NCBI GenBank assembly: GCA_012519905.1
Contig: JAAYPG010000145.1
Span: 1-45,501, forward strand
Length of the DNA: 45,501 nucleotides
Source of the DNA: Clostridiales bacterium
Lineage (GTDB): Bacteria > Bacillota > Clostridia > Lachnospirales > Lachnospiraceae
Reading direction: 5' to 3'
Below the pieces are notes generated by a model, which ran no database searches, was not told where the DNA came from, and worked only from the letters and a program-made list of their open reading frames with translations. A program made the translations under genes and the position numbers. Each line of letters starts with the position of its first letter. Position 1 is the stretch's first letter. Positions 28,064 to 36,794 of this stretch are shown here, one piece after another.

Positions 28064-28939
28064 TTAATTTATTGGAAACTGCATAGCAATTCCTTCTGCC
28101 ATCATTTCAGCCATCTCCATGGCTTGCATTACTATATCGTCAAAGCCATCAACTGCAGCCTGATAATTCTGCTCAAGCATATAGGTCAGATTGTCACTTA
28201 ATAATTCAAGATGCTCCATCAGCATAGCGCTCCAATCCTCTGTACTCCAATATGGATTAATATTACCCAAGAATTCTGCAATTTCATTTGCATTATTTAC
28301 CCATCTTTGCCATATAGCATCCACTTGATTTGTATCCGATGCATTTGCCGCTTCTACAAGCTCTGCGGCAATAGTAATATGCTGACGAAATAGATTCTCA
28401 AATGTTTGTGCAGCCTCGTCACCATAAAAAGGACGAAGTGCATCGGCAAAATCAGTAGCAGTTCGAAGAAGTCTCTGTGTGGAATATTCCAGCTCGGGAA
28501 GATCAAAAAGAATTCCTAGCATGACCAGTCTGGTCCACATTACATGCTGTCCCCAAAGCATAATAAAATATTCTGTCAAGTCGGCTAGCATCTCTGAATT
28601 ATCATCATCCATTATATCGTCCATATCGTCATACATCATGTCATTATGCATCATACCGCCATTCATCATGCCACCATTCATCATGCCACCATTCATCATG
28701 CCGCCATTCATCATGCCGTTATGCATCATGCCATCATTCATCATATTATTATTATCGATGGGATAGCTTGAATAATACTGAAAGCCTGGTCTAATTGTTA
28801 TTACACGCCCAACCTGAAGATTTCTAGGGTCTACACCTGGATTCAATTCCATAATTGATTCAACAGTAGTATTAAACACCTGAGCCAACATCCATAAGGT
28901 ATCATATGGCCGGACTGTATATCTAATTGTTCCATTCAT
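28064..28939 (-). CDS. LysM protein with Met-rich repeat and helical C-terminal domain
   Basis: 291 aa with three parts. Residues 5-52 are a LysM domain (YTVRPYDTLWMLAQVFNTT ... LNPGVDPRNLQVGRVITI), which binds peptidoglycan-type sugars or serves in spore coats. Residues about 64-112 are a low-complexity stretch of five-residue units (MMNGG, MMHNG, MMHND) ending in Asp-rich MDDIMDDD. Residues about 118-291 are helical, with LWGQHVMWTRLVM, LLRTATDFADALRPFYG, HITIAAELVEAA, NPYWSTEDW and a repeated EMAE motif. I recall free-standing clostridial and bacillar proteins like this last part, sometimes misnamed acetylglutamate kinase; function unknown. No signal peptide, so sorting to the spore or forespore is plausible but inferred. 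Confidence 0.8.
   Translation of the reverse strand: MNGTIRYTVRPYDTLWMLAQVFNTTVESIMELNPGVDPRNLQVGRVITIRPGFQYYSSYPIDNNNMMNDGMMHNGMMNGGMMNGGMMNGGMMNGGMMHNDMMYDDMDDIMDDDNSEMLADLTEYFIMLWGQHVMWTRLVMLGILFDLPELEYSTQRLLRTATDFADALRPFYGDEAAQTFENLFRQHITIAAELVEAANASDTNQVDAIWQRWVNNANEIAEFLGNINPYWSTEDWSAMLMEHLELLSDNLTYMLEQNYQAAVDGFDDIVMQAMEMAEMMAEGIAMQFPIN
28632..28744 (-). repeat. 15-bp in-frame minisatellite in the LysM gene
   Basis: About seven imperfect copies of ATGATGAATGGTGGC on the coding strand, encoding MMNGG-type units. The middle four copies are nearly identical, so copy number is likely to vary between strains without a frameshift. Confidence 0.85.
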
Positions 28940-29031
28940 AATAAATTACCATCACCTATATAAAGTTCTATTTTAACTTATGATGATAGTGGTAAAAAGG
29001 TTACAATCAAAGATAATTGCATCTGTACTAG

Positions 29032-29445
29032 TTACAATACAATAACCAAGGTACCAGCAGCTATTAGTAATCCCCCGATTACAGCTTTAAGAGTCAGTGT
29101 TTCACCTAAAAAGACAAAGGCCAGTATCATGGTAATTACAACACTTAGCTTATCAATAGGAGCAACCTTTGACACCTCTCCCATTTGCATAGCCCTAAAA
29201 TAAAAAAGCCAGGATGCACCTGTGGCAAGACCCGAGTAAATAAGGAACCTCCAGTTCTTACTTGTGAGTGTAGTAATCTCCCTCTGCTTACCTGTCATAA
29301 ACACTATACCCCATGCCATAATAAGAACTACAAATGTTCTTATGGCCGTTGCAAGGTTTGAATTAATACCCTTTAAGCCTATCTTAGCAAGAATTGATAC
29401 CAAGGCTGCAAATACTGCTGATAATAAAGCATATAAAACCCACAT
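29032..29445 (-). CDS. Single-domain EamA family transporter
   Basis: 137 aa with five hydrophobic segments, starting MWVLYALLSAVFAALVSILAKIG and ending GETLTLKAVIGGLLIAAGTLVIVL. These are the marks of one EamA (DMT superfamily) half, so the protein probably works as a dimer. Substrate unknown. The ORF track starts 17 codons earlier; AGAGGGAAACT precedes the Met used here, which also begins the first membrane segment. Confidence 0.82.
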   Translation of the reverse strand: MWVLYALLSAVFAALVSILAKIGLKGINSNLATAIRTFVVLIMAWGIVFMTGKQREITTLTSKNWRFLIYSGLATGASWLFYFRAMQMGEVSKVAPIDKLSVVITMILAFVFLGETLTLKAVIGGLLIAAGTLVIVL

Positions 29446-29550
29446 AGTTTCCCTCTTTTCCATATTATAATATAAAAATATTAACATATAACTCAAATAT
29501 AATCTATAAATTCCTTCTTATTATATATGTCTATCATCATAAAAATACAA

Positions 29551-29617
29551 AAGTATCCTGCTAAATAATGCCGATATTTACTTATACATTAACCGGCAAA
29601 ATAATTAGCAGGATACT
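29551..29617 (-). terminator. Terminator after leuD
   Basis: AGTATCCTGCTAA pairs with TTAGCAGGATACT, with a further TTTTGCCG/CGGCATT pairing, followed on the minus strand by TTTTGTATTTTT. Confidence 0.8.
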
Positions 29618-29628
29618 CATTTTCTAAT

Positions 29629-30114
29629 TTATTTTTGTTTTATATAATTTATAAGGCCCTCTGCCTTAATTATTCTTTGCATAAATTCTGGAAAAGCATG
29701 CCCCTGATATTCTCTCTTCTTAGTAAGGTTGCGTATTCTTCCGCTGTCAAAATCCACCTCAACCTCATCACCAGCTTCAATATCCCTGGATGCCTCCTCA
29801 CACTCAACAATAGGAAGTCCTATATTGATAGAGTTTCGATAAAATATTCTGGCAAAGCTATCGGCAATTACGCAACTGATACCAGCAGCTTTTATGGCTA
29901 TAGGTGCATGCTCTCTGGAGGAGCCACAACCGAAATTCTTACCTGCAACCATAATATCACCAGGTTTTACTCTGCTTACAAAGTCCTTATCAATATCTAT
30001 CATGCATTTTTCTGCTAGCTCCTTGGGATTGGAGGTATTCAGATACCTGGCGGGAATTATCACGTCTGTATCCACATTGTCACCATATCGATGTACTAAT
30101 CCTTTTGCTTTCAT
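29629..30114 (-). CDS. leuD: 3-isopropylmalate dehydratase small subunit
   Basis: 161 aa swivelling domain of isopropylmalate isomerase, which acts with LeuC on 2-isopropylmalate. [14 protein letters not shown] at the N terminus and the conserved [14 protein letters not shown] (about 58-71) identify the family; the short length fits the archaeal/clostridial LeuD type. GAGGAGGATATA precedes the ATG, and its leader shares 21 nt with the serC leader. Last gene of leuB-leuC-leuD. Confidence 0.95.
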   Translation of the reverse strand: MKAKGLVHRYGDNVDTDVIIPARYLNTSNPKELAEKCMIDIDKDFVSRVKPGDIMVAGKNFGCGSSREHAPIAIKAAGISCVIADSFARIFYRNSINIGLPIVECEEASRDIEAGDEVEVDFDSGRIRNLTKKREYQGHAFPEFMQRIIKAEGLINYIKQK

Positions 30115-30175
30115 TATATCCTCCTCAATTTTTTTATTTTACCATACCAAAGACGAAGGATTTAGCCTCCCTTCC

Positions 30176-31441
30176 CTATAACCCCAACTCTTCAGGGCTG
30201 GATATTCTACCTGTTACAGCACTGGCGGCTGCTACCGCTGGACTGGCCAAATAAATCTCCGATTCAATATGGCCCATACGACCTACAAAGTTACGGTTAG
30301 TAGTTGATACAGCCCGTTCTCCTTCAGCCAAGACTCCCATATGGCCTCCCAGACAGGGCCCACAGGTAGGTGTGCTTACTACTGCGCCTGCTTTAATAAA
30401 CGTTGACAACAACCCTTCCTCAAGGGCCTGAAGATAGATTTTTTGAGTAGCAGGAAATATAATGACACGGATACCCTTTGCCACTTTTCTTCCCTCTAGC
30501 ACCTTAGCAGCTATTCGTAAATCATCAAGTCTTCCATTAGTACAAGAGCCAATGACTACTTGGTCTATCTTAATATCTTCGATATTGTCAACAGTGTAAG
30601 TATTTTCTGGTAGATGCGGGAAAGCAACTGTAGGCTTTATAGCAGATAAATCTATCTCATATATGCTATCATATACTGCATCCTCATCAGCTTTATATAT
30701 GGTATAAGGCTTTGTGGAGTGCTCATCCATATAACTGATAGTTTTCTCATCCACTGGGAATATACCATTCTTAGCTCCGGCTTCTATGGCCATATTTGCT
30801 ATAGTAAAGCGATCATCCATGCCTAGATATTCAATACCATCACCAACAAACTCCATGGACTTATACCTAGCACCGTCTACTCCTATCATCCCAATTATAT
30901 GTAGGATAATATCCTTGCCACTAACCCATTTGGATGGCCTTCCTGTTAGGATAAAGCGTATAGCAGACGGCACCTTAAACCAGGCCTGACCTGTAGCCAT
31001 TCCTGCAGCCATATCTGTACTTCCTACACCTGTAGAAAAAGCCCCCAGGGCACCATAGGTACAGGTATGAGAATCTGCTCCAATTACCAAATCTCCTGCT
31101 ACTACTAGGCCCTTCTCTGGAAGAAGCGCATGCTCAATACCCATTTCACCTATTTCAAAATAATTAGTAATATCATGCTCCATAGCAAAGTCCCTCATAC
31201 ATTTACAGTTCTGAGCAGACTTAATATCCTTATTTGGGGTGAAATGATCTGGAACCAAAGCTATTTTATCCTTATCAAATACCTTCTTGCTATTAAGCTT
31301 CTCCATTTCCTTTATAGCCACAGGGGCTGTGATATCATTTCCAAGAACAAGGTCTAAATTAACCTCAATTAATTGACCTGCACTGACCTGCTCAAGACCC
31401 GCATGAGCAGCCAGAATCTTCTGAGTCATTGTCATTCCCAT
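30176..31441 (-). CDS. leuC: 3-isopropylmalate dehydratase large subunit
   Basis: 421 aa aconitase-family [4Fe-4S] enzyme. Cluster cysteines lie in VIGSCTNGR (about 300) and [11 protein letters not shown] (about 360), and [15 protein letters not shown] (about 122) is a family signature. The size fits the two-subunit clostridial type. AAGGAGGTATAAAG precedes the ATG. Two GTACCNGGTAC palindromes sit just before the ribosome binding site. A 61-nt gap separates it from leuD. Confidence 0.95.
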   Translation of the reverse strand: MGMTMTQKILAAHAGLEQVSAGQLIEVNLDLVLGNDITAPVAIKEMEKLNSKKVFDKDKIALVPDHFTPNKDIKSAQNCKCMRDFAMEHDITNYFEIGEMGIEHALLPEKGLVVAGDLVIGADSHTCTYGALGAFSTGVGSTDMAAGMATGQAWFKVPSAIRFILTGRPSKWVSGKDIILHIIGMIGVDGARYKSMEFVGDGIEYLGMDDRFTIANMAIEAGAKNGIFPVDEKTISYMDEHSTKPYTIYKADEDAVYDSIYEIDLSAIKPTVAFPHLPENTYTVDNIEDIKIDQVVIGSCTNGRLDDLRIAAKVLEGRKVAKGIRVIIFPATQKIYLQALEEGLLSTFIKAGAVVSTPTCGPCLGGHMGVLAEGERAVSTTNRNFVGRMGHIESEIYLASPAVAAASAVTGRISSPEELGL

Positions 31442-31459
31442 CTTTATACCTCCTTATTG

Positions 31460-31489
31460 GTACCAGGTACAAAAATCGGTACCTGGTAA
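31460..31489 (-). repeat. Paired GTACCNGGTAC palindromes before leuC
   Basis: GTACCAGGTAC (31460-31470) and GTACCTGGTAA (31479-31489) also pair with each other as a 10-bp stem (TACCAGGTAC/GTACCTGGTA) with an 8-nt loop. Related palindromes recur at 34068 and 34146. Confidence 0.8.
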
Positions 31490-31493
31490 CGCA

Positions 31494-32576
31494 CTAAATC
31501 TCATCAGCTATCAAATCGCCCATCCTATCACATCCAACCAGACTTTTATCTGGTGACATGATGTCGATTGTTCTATATCCCTTCTTAAGTACTTCCTTAA
31601 CGGCCGCTTCCACTATATCGGCTTCCTTATCAAGCTCAAATGAATATCTTAGCATCATGGCTGCTGAAAGAATGGTTGCGATGGGATTAGCCTTGTTCTG
31701 ACCTGCTATATCAGGTGCAGATCCATGGCTGGGTTCATATAGGCCAAGCTTAGATTCACCAAGGCTTGCACTGGCTAGCATACCTATAGAACCTGTAACC
31801 ATACTAGCCTCATCAGAAAGTATATCTCCAAACATATTTTCAGTAAGTATAACATCAAACTGTCTAGGGTCCTTAACTATCTGCATAGCGCAATTATCAA
31901 CCAGCATATCTGTTAATTCCACATCAGGATATTCCTCTGCCACTTCCTTGGTTACCTGTCTCCATAATCTAGAGGAATCCAGTACATTAGCCTTATCCAC
32001 ACTACAGACTTTCTTTCTTCTTTTCCTTGCTATTTCAAATGCTTTTCTTGCAATTCTGGCAATTTCATTTTCGTTATATACCAAGGTATCTGTGGCAGTT
32101 CTAAGACCATCAACTTCCCTGGTACATCTATCACCAAAGTACAATCCCCCTGTCAACTCTCTCATTACAACAAAATCAAAGCCATCACCTATTATGTCTT
32201 CTCTTAAGGGACAGGCACTTTTTAACTCATTAAATAGGATAGCGGGCCTGATATTGGCAAATAGATTAAGCCCCTTACGTATAGCCAGAAGCCCTGCCTC
32301 CGGTCTAAGATTCGGTGCTAGATCATACCAGCTAGTCTTACCCACATCTCCACCTACAGCACCTAGAAGCACAGAATCACTGTTCTTAGCAGTCTGAAGA
32401 GCTTCATCTGTAAGGGGGACTCCCGTAGCATCGATGGAAACCCCACCCATAAGGACTTCGGTATAGCTAAAGCTATGACCATACTTTGCTCCTACAGCGT
32501 CAAGTACTTTTCTTGCCTCTCTAATAATCTCAGGTCCGATACCGTCTCCGGGAATTACAGCAATATTAAAATCCAT
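31494..32576 (-). CDS. leuB: 3-isopropylmalate dehydrogenase
   Basis: 360 aa NAD-dependent enzyme of leucine synthesis. It begins FNIAVIPGDGIGPEI, has the RELTGGLYFG substrate loop (about 138), the catalytic Lys/Tyr region, NMFGDILSDEASMVTGSIGMLASASLG (long conserved block, about 243-270) and YEPSHGSAPDIAGQNKANP near the NAD site. AGGAGGAAAGCTTTC precedes the ATG. First gene of leuBCD, divergent from a LysR regulator. Confidence 0.96.
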   Translation of the reverse strand: MDFNIAVIPGDGIGPEIIREARKVLDAVGAKYGHSFSYTEVLMGGVSIDATGVPLTDEALQTAKNSDSVLLGAVGGDVGKTSWYDLAPNLRPEAGLLAIRKGLNLFANIRPAILFNELKSACPLREDIIGDGFDFVVMRELTGGLYFGDRCTREVDGLRTATDTLVYNENEIARIARKAFEIARKRRKKVCSVDKANVLDSSRLWRQVTKEVAEEYPDVELTDMLVDNCAMQIVKDPRQFDVILTENMFGDILSDEASMVTGSIGMLASASLGESKLGLYEPSHGSAPDIAGQNKANPIATILSAAMMLRYSFELDKEADIVEAAVKEVLKKGYRTIDIMSPDKSLVGCDRMGDLIADEI

Positions 32577-32611
32577 GAAAGCTTTCCTCCTGAACGCATT
32601 TTCTTATTGTT

Positions 32612-32640
32612 ATTTTATCACATTTGCAATATAATTGAAA
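32612..32640 (-). promoter_or_regulatory. Candidate leuBCD promoter
   Basis: TTTCAA (32640-32635), 17 nt, then an extended -10 TGATAAAAT (TAAAAT at 32617-32612). Expected transcription start near 32605. Confidence 0.55.
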
Positions 32641-32661
32641 TACATATTAATAATGCCTGTT

Positions 32662-32676
32662 ATAACCTATAGTTAT
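32662..32676. promoter_or_regulatory. Candidate LysR-type binding site (T-N11-A)
   Basis: ATAACCTATAGTTAT, a dyad (ATAAC/GTTAT) that fits the T-N11-A rule of LysR regulators. Its centre is about 64 nt upstream of the expected leuB start, the usual activator position, and close to where a promoter for the lysR gene itself would lie. Confidence 0.5.
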
Positions 32677-32713
32677 GATGCGAAACTGAAGAAACTCTAA
32701 GGAAGGAAATGAA

Positions 32714-33601
32714 ATGAATAATTTATCCTTATATTATGTATTTAACTGCGTGGCAGAGACGGGAAACATCTCACAGGCCGCCAAACTTCTATATGTGAGC
32801 CAACCCGCTGTCAGCAAAGCAATATCTAGCCTTGAGGAAAGTATGGGCCTGACCTTGTTCATAAGAAACTCTAGGGGAGTTAGGCTTACTGAAGAAGGAC
32901 AACTTCTATATCAATATACCAAGGAGGCTTTTGATATCTTAAAGCGGGGCGAGAAGCGGCTGACACATATGAAGGAGCTGGGGGTGGGACACCTTAGAAT
33001 TGGAGTCAGCTCCACCCTATGTAAATATGTCCTGCTGCCCTATCTTAATCGCTTCCTTAAAGCCTATCCTCATATAAAGATTACTATAGAAAGTCAATCC
33101 ACTATTCATACCTTAAAGCAACTTGAAAGCAATGCTCTTGACATAGGTCTCGTTGCAAAGCCCTCTAATCAAAAGATGTATGAATTTATTTCGCTATATG
33201 ATATAGAGGATGTCTTTGTCGCTACAATTGACTACCTGGAAAACCTTCGCTTGAGAGAAAAAAATAAGGATATATTCTCTGTAGCCAATATTATGCTACT
33301 AGATGAAGAGAATATATCCCGCATGTATATCGATGAATATTTTAAAGAAAATAATATACATCCACAACAGGTTCTTGAGGTTAGTAGTATGGATCTACTT
33401 ATCGAGTTTGCAAAAACAGGAATAGGAGTGGGCTGTGTAGTAAAGGAATTTATTACTGATGAGCTTGAAAGTGGTCAATTAAGGCAGATCCCCTTAAAAA
33501 AGCCCATAAACAAAAGAGAGATAGGCTTTTGCTATAATAAAGCCGCCTATCTCTCAGATTCTATGACAAAACTTATTGATTTTATGAAGTTATCTACATA
33601 G
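32714..33601 (+). CDS. LysR-family transcriptional regulator
   Basis: 295 aa. N-terminal winged helix with SQAAKLLYVSQPAVSKAISSLE (about 18-40), followed by a periplasmic-binding-like effector domain from about residue 88 (LRIGVSSTLCKYVLLPYL). Divergent from leuBCD across 137 bp that holds a T-N11-A dyad, so leuBCD is the most likely target. The effector is not predictable from sequence. AAGGAAGGAAATGAA precedes the ATG. Its 3' end overlaps the convergent SH3 gene by 8 nt. Confidence 0.9.
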   Translation: MNNLSLYYVFNCVAETGNISQAAKLLYVSQPAVSKAISSLEESMGLTLFIRNSRGVRLTEEGQLLYQYTKEAFDILKRGEKRLTHMKELGVGHLRIGVSSTLCKYVLLPYLNRFLKAYPHIKITIESQSTIHTLKQLESNALDIGLVAKPSNQKMYEFISLYDIEDVFVATIDYLENLRLREKNKDIFSVANIMLLDEENISRMYIDEYFKENNIHPQQVLEVSSMDLLIEFAKTGIGVGCVVKEFITDELESGQLRQIPLKKPINKREIGFCYNKAAYLSDSMTKLIDFMKLST

Positions 33602-34037
33602 GAGGAGATATATATGGTGGAACTACATCCACTAGATAATCAGCGGACACATACCTAATCTCATCCTTATACAAGATTTTGGCCCATTCCCCTTCAATAG
33701 AGATCACATCAATTGCTTCAGTATGAACTAAAAATCCTACAACATTATCCTCATCTGTGGTAGGTGAGGATCTTACATTTAGAATAGCCCCATATGTGCT
33801 GAGCTTAACATACTTAGTAGTAGTCTCACCCACATATACTGGTTCATCCTCATCAGGGGTCTCAACCGGTTCATCGAAATCATCTACGGGGTCATCCTCT
33901 ATATCTAAGTAATCATCTTCGTCTATATATTCCGGTGCCTGTGTGGGTATGAAATTAGTCTCTTTATCATTACCCTTACAAGCTGTTAAAATCAGTACTG
34001 CTATTATCATTACTATATACGCTAAACTCTTTTTCAT
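33594..34037 (-). CDS. SH3-domain lipoprotein
   Basis: 147 aa. A type II signal peptide ends in the lipobox LTAC (Cys20), so the protein should be anchored to the outer face of the membrane. A very acidic, Pro/Asp/Glu-rich linker (about 32-72) leads to an SH3_3-type domain (VKLSTYGAILNVRSSPTTDE ... EWAKILYKDEIRYVSADYL, about 76-135), which commonly binds cell wall. Its promoter is flanked by GTACCNGGTAC palindromes. It lies downstream of the two-component/ABC module on the same strand but has its own promoter. Confidence 0.85.
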   Translation of the reverse strand: MKKSLAYIVMIIAVLILTACKGNDKETNFIPTQAPEYIDEDDYLDIEDDPVDDFDEPVETPDEDEPVYVGETTTKYVKLSTYGAILNVRSSPTTDEDNVVGFLVHTEAIDVISIEGEWAKILYKDEIRYVSADYLVDVVPPYISPPM

Positions 34038-34067
34038 GTTATATCACTCCAACCATACTTACATTCT

Positions 34068-34156
34068 GTACCGGGTACAGGAACGGGTACCTATATTATC
34101 ATAGCATAATTATCTCGGAGTTCCAACAGCAAATTTTAAAATTTTGTACCCGGTAC
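34068..34156. repeat. GTACCNGGTAC palindromes flanking the SH3 lipoprotein promoter
   Basis: GTACCGGGTAC at 34068-34078, a half copy GGGTACC at 34085-34091 and GTACCCGGTAC at 34146-34156. They lie on either side of the candidate promoter at 34098-34126, so they could be operators, or the ends of a small 90-bp dispersed element. Confidence 0.75.
34098..34126 (-). promoter_or_regulatory. Candidate promoter of the SH3 lipoprotein gene
   Basis: TTGGAA (34126-34121), 17 nt, TATGAT (34103-34098) on the minus strand, about 60 nt before the start codon. Confidence 0.55.
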
Positions 34157-34172
34157 AGTAATAGGGTTAGAT

Positions 34173-36794
34173 TTACAGATTCTCGTTTCTTATGCCATCC
34201 ATAATGTTTTCTTCTCTAATTTTACTCATGGAATACATCATACTGATAAATACCACTATAAATACACTTAAAATACTAACTAATATGCTTTTATATGGTA
34301 GGTAGAAACCCATTTCCACTCCATTCTCGATTGATTTATAGATTAGATAGGTAACCCCAATTGAAGCCGGAAGTCCATATAGTAATGCCTTTAGTCCATA
34401 AAATATACATTCATAGTTTAGCATTTTATTAAAACTGCTATTTGTCATTCCTACGGATTTTAGCATAGCAAATTCCCGCCTTCTTAAATTTACATTGGTT
34501 GATATGGTATTAAAGACATTTGCTATGGTTATTAAGGATATTAGCACAATGAATCCGTATGCAAATACTGTTATGATAGTGATGATATTTCGACTGCTCT
34601 GTATTTGGTCTGCTATATTTTGTACATTAATAGACAAGACCCCTCCTGCCTTTATTATATTTTCAGCTTTAATAATAGTTTTCATAGGATCATTTGCGGC
34701 AAATAGCATTTTCTCAACATACCACTGATCCTTTAGCACCGAAAAGCTTGTATCCAGCTGCTTCTCATCTAGAATCATTATTAAGGAATTCCAATAGGAG
34801 TAATCTTCCACTCCAAATGGAGTCAGGTCAGCATATGCAGCTATATCAACATCAATTTCCTTTGTTTCACCGTCCTTATCTGAATACTCGATTACTAATG
34901 AATCAAGGGACTTATCCTTAATTATATTCGTATTATTAAATCTATTTTCTATTGGATTATAATAATGTTGATTATCTATTATTATTGCCGATTTTCTATC
35001 ACTATCTAATATATTACTCTCTTTAATTCCGACTTCATCCAAATACTCTAAAAATGTATCATGATCCACACTATAGATATTAACTTCTACACTAAGCTCA
35101 TCCATATCATTTCCATCACTATACTGCACCATTCTATTATAGTGGTCACTGGCTATATATTCTTTGTCTATCGTAGTGGATAAATTAAATACTTTAGTTA
35201 ATGAGCCCTGCTTGATATCATCTAATTCCAGAACTTCCTTATATATAGCCCTGTCTATATCTTCTACTTCTGCCATATCATTTCTATATCTACTGAATAC
35301 AAAATCATAATCTGTATCCTCATACACATTATCAACACTGTCCTTAAGATACATACCAAATGCTGAAGCGGATACGAACAAAACAACGCTGATAAATAGC
35401 GATATAACTGTACTTCTATAGCGACGACGATTCCTTTTTAGGTTCTTTAGGGCTATATCCCCTTCCAATCCAAATAGCTTTCGTGTAATCTTTGATGTCT
35501 TTACACTCTTAGATGTAAGCTTGATATCGATAGTCTGCCTTATAGCATCCATTGCAGAAATCCTCTTGCTACGTCTAGCTGGTATATATGCAGATATAAG
35601 AATTGTGATTAAAGCAAGCAATACTGCACTTATTATTGCTGGTGGCGATACAGACAAGGATAAGGTAATATTATAATCAGCGGGTAGGAAGGTGATTAGC
35701 TGGTTTCTCAGAATATAAAGAGTAGTGCCAATACCAGCTATACCCGCTAAGACCCCTAAGGGAATACCAATCACTGCTATAACTATGGATTCAAAGAAAA
35801 TGGAGTTCCTTCTCTGTACAGCTGTTGCCCCTGCAGAGGATAATAAGCCAAACTGCTTGACCCTTTCACTTAATGATATAGAGAAGGAATTATATATAAG
35901 AGAAATTGAACCCACCATAATAAGTGCTATTAGTATGGCTCCTAAGCTGTATAAAACCTTATTGTAGCCACTATTGGGGCTGATGCCCATATATCTTAAT
36001 AGCTCACTATTGTAATCAAATTCTTCTGTGTCTAATTCACTGGCTAGATTCTCAATTAGTGATAACACTTGTCTAGGTCTCATCGCTTTTACATAGGCAT
36101 TAAGCTTCCTGTTATCCATATCATCCAGATTCATCCTGCTGATAATTGTATATCCAGGATTGCTGTAATTCTCAAATTCAAAGGCTAGTCGTTTACTGAT
36201 GCCTACAACTGTAAATGTCCTGCTCTCCTTAACATCCAGGGATTCGATTATTTCATTGTTCTCACCAATATAATAATCTTTCATATCCGTTACGACTGTT
36301 CCGTCATCCAGTACCCTATCCCCTATATCTAAGGTAAGCTTATCTCCAAGGTTAAACTGTACTCCACCATTGGTTTCAATGTGCTCTGAAATCAGTATTT
36401 CATCATCAGCTTGAGGAAGTCTTCCGCTAACCAACCTAATAGGCAGGGTGTCAAAAGCTGTATCATCAATCTCTAATAAGCGCAGGTAGGGCTTATAGGT
36501 ATTAAGACTACCATCCAGCATGGCAAAGCCTTTCAAATGGGTCAAGGCAACCTTTTCTAAGCTATCATTTTCCATTAGAGAGCTATGTCCCTCAGTATCT
36601 ATATTATAAAGGACACCATGCCAATCACCCTTGTCAGCAATAGTATAATCTAAGATATAGTTCTGAAGACTGGATATAAATGTAGTTACCGCTGTTATCA
36701 TAGATGCTGATAGGATTACTCCGATAATTGTGACTATGGTACGGGTTTTATTCTTTATCAATCCTTTTAAAGTTACCTTATTCATTATATTCAT
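34173..36794 (-). CDS. ABC transporter permease with two FtsX domains (MacB-type)
   Basis: 873 aa. Topology read by eye: one membrane segment at 18-40, a large extracellular domain (about 45-280), three segments (about 285-410), then after KRNRRRYRSTVISL a fifth segment (about 455-480), a second large extracellular domain (about 485-745) and three final segments. That is two MacB/FtsX units in tandem with eight segments, unlike BceB, which has ten segments and one large loop. It should work with the adjacent ATPase, most likely in mechanical work or export at the envelope. Its ATG overlaps the ATPase stop by one base (TAATG), so expression is coupled. Confidence 0.88.
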   Translation of the reverse strand: MNIMNKVTLKGLIKNKTRTIVTIIGVILSASMITAVTTFISSLQNYILDYTIADKGDWHGVLYNIDTEGHSSLMENDSLEKVALTHLKGFAMLDGSLNTYKPYLRLLEIDDTAFDTLPIRLVSGRLPQADDEILISEHIETNGGVQFNLGDKLTLDIGDRVLDDGTVVTDMKDYYIGENNEIIESLDVKESRTFTVVGISKRLAFEFENYSNPGYTIISRMNLDDMDNRKLNAYVKAMRPRQVLSLIENLASELDTEEFDYNSELLRYMGISPNSGYNKVLYSLGAILIALIMVGSISLIYNSFSISLSERVKQFGLLSSAGATAVQRRNSIFFESIVIAVIGIPLGVLAGIAGIGTTLYILRNQLITFLPADYNITLSLSVSPPAIISAVLLALITILISAYIPARRSKRISAMDAIRQTIDIKLTSKSVKTSKITRKLFGLEGDIALKNLKRNRRRYRSTVISLFISVVLFVSASAFGMYLKDSVDNVYEDTDYDFVFSRYRNDMAEVEDIDRAIYKEVLELDDIKQGSLTKVFNLSTTIDKEYIASDHYNRMVQYSDGNDMDELSVEVNIYSVDHDTFLEYLDEVGIKESNILDSDRKSAIIIDNQHYYNPIENRFNNTNIIKDKSLDSLVIEYSDKDGETKEIDVDIAAYADLTPFGVEDYSYWNSLIMILDEKQLDTSFSVLKDQWYVEKMLFAANDPMKTIIKAENIIKAGGVLSINVQNIADQIQSSRNIITIITVFAYGFIVLISLITIANVFNTISTNVNLRRREFAMLKSVGMTNSSFNKMLNYECIFYGLKALLYGLPASIGVTYLIYKSIENGVEMGFYLPYKSILVSILSVFIVVFISMMYSMSKIREENIMDGIRNENL

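Noticed and set aside
28632-28744. 15-bp repeats considered as a regulatory array
   Set aside because: They are in frame inside the LysM coding region and encode MMNGG units.
31948-32397. 149-aa plus-strand ORF inside leuB
   Set aside because: Shadow frame opposite a clear leuB gene; no supporting signal.
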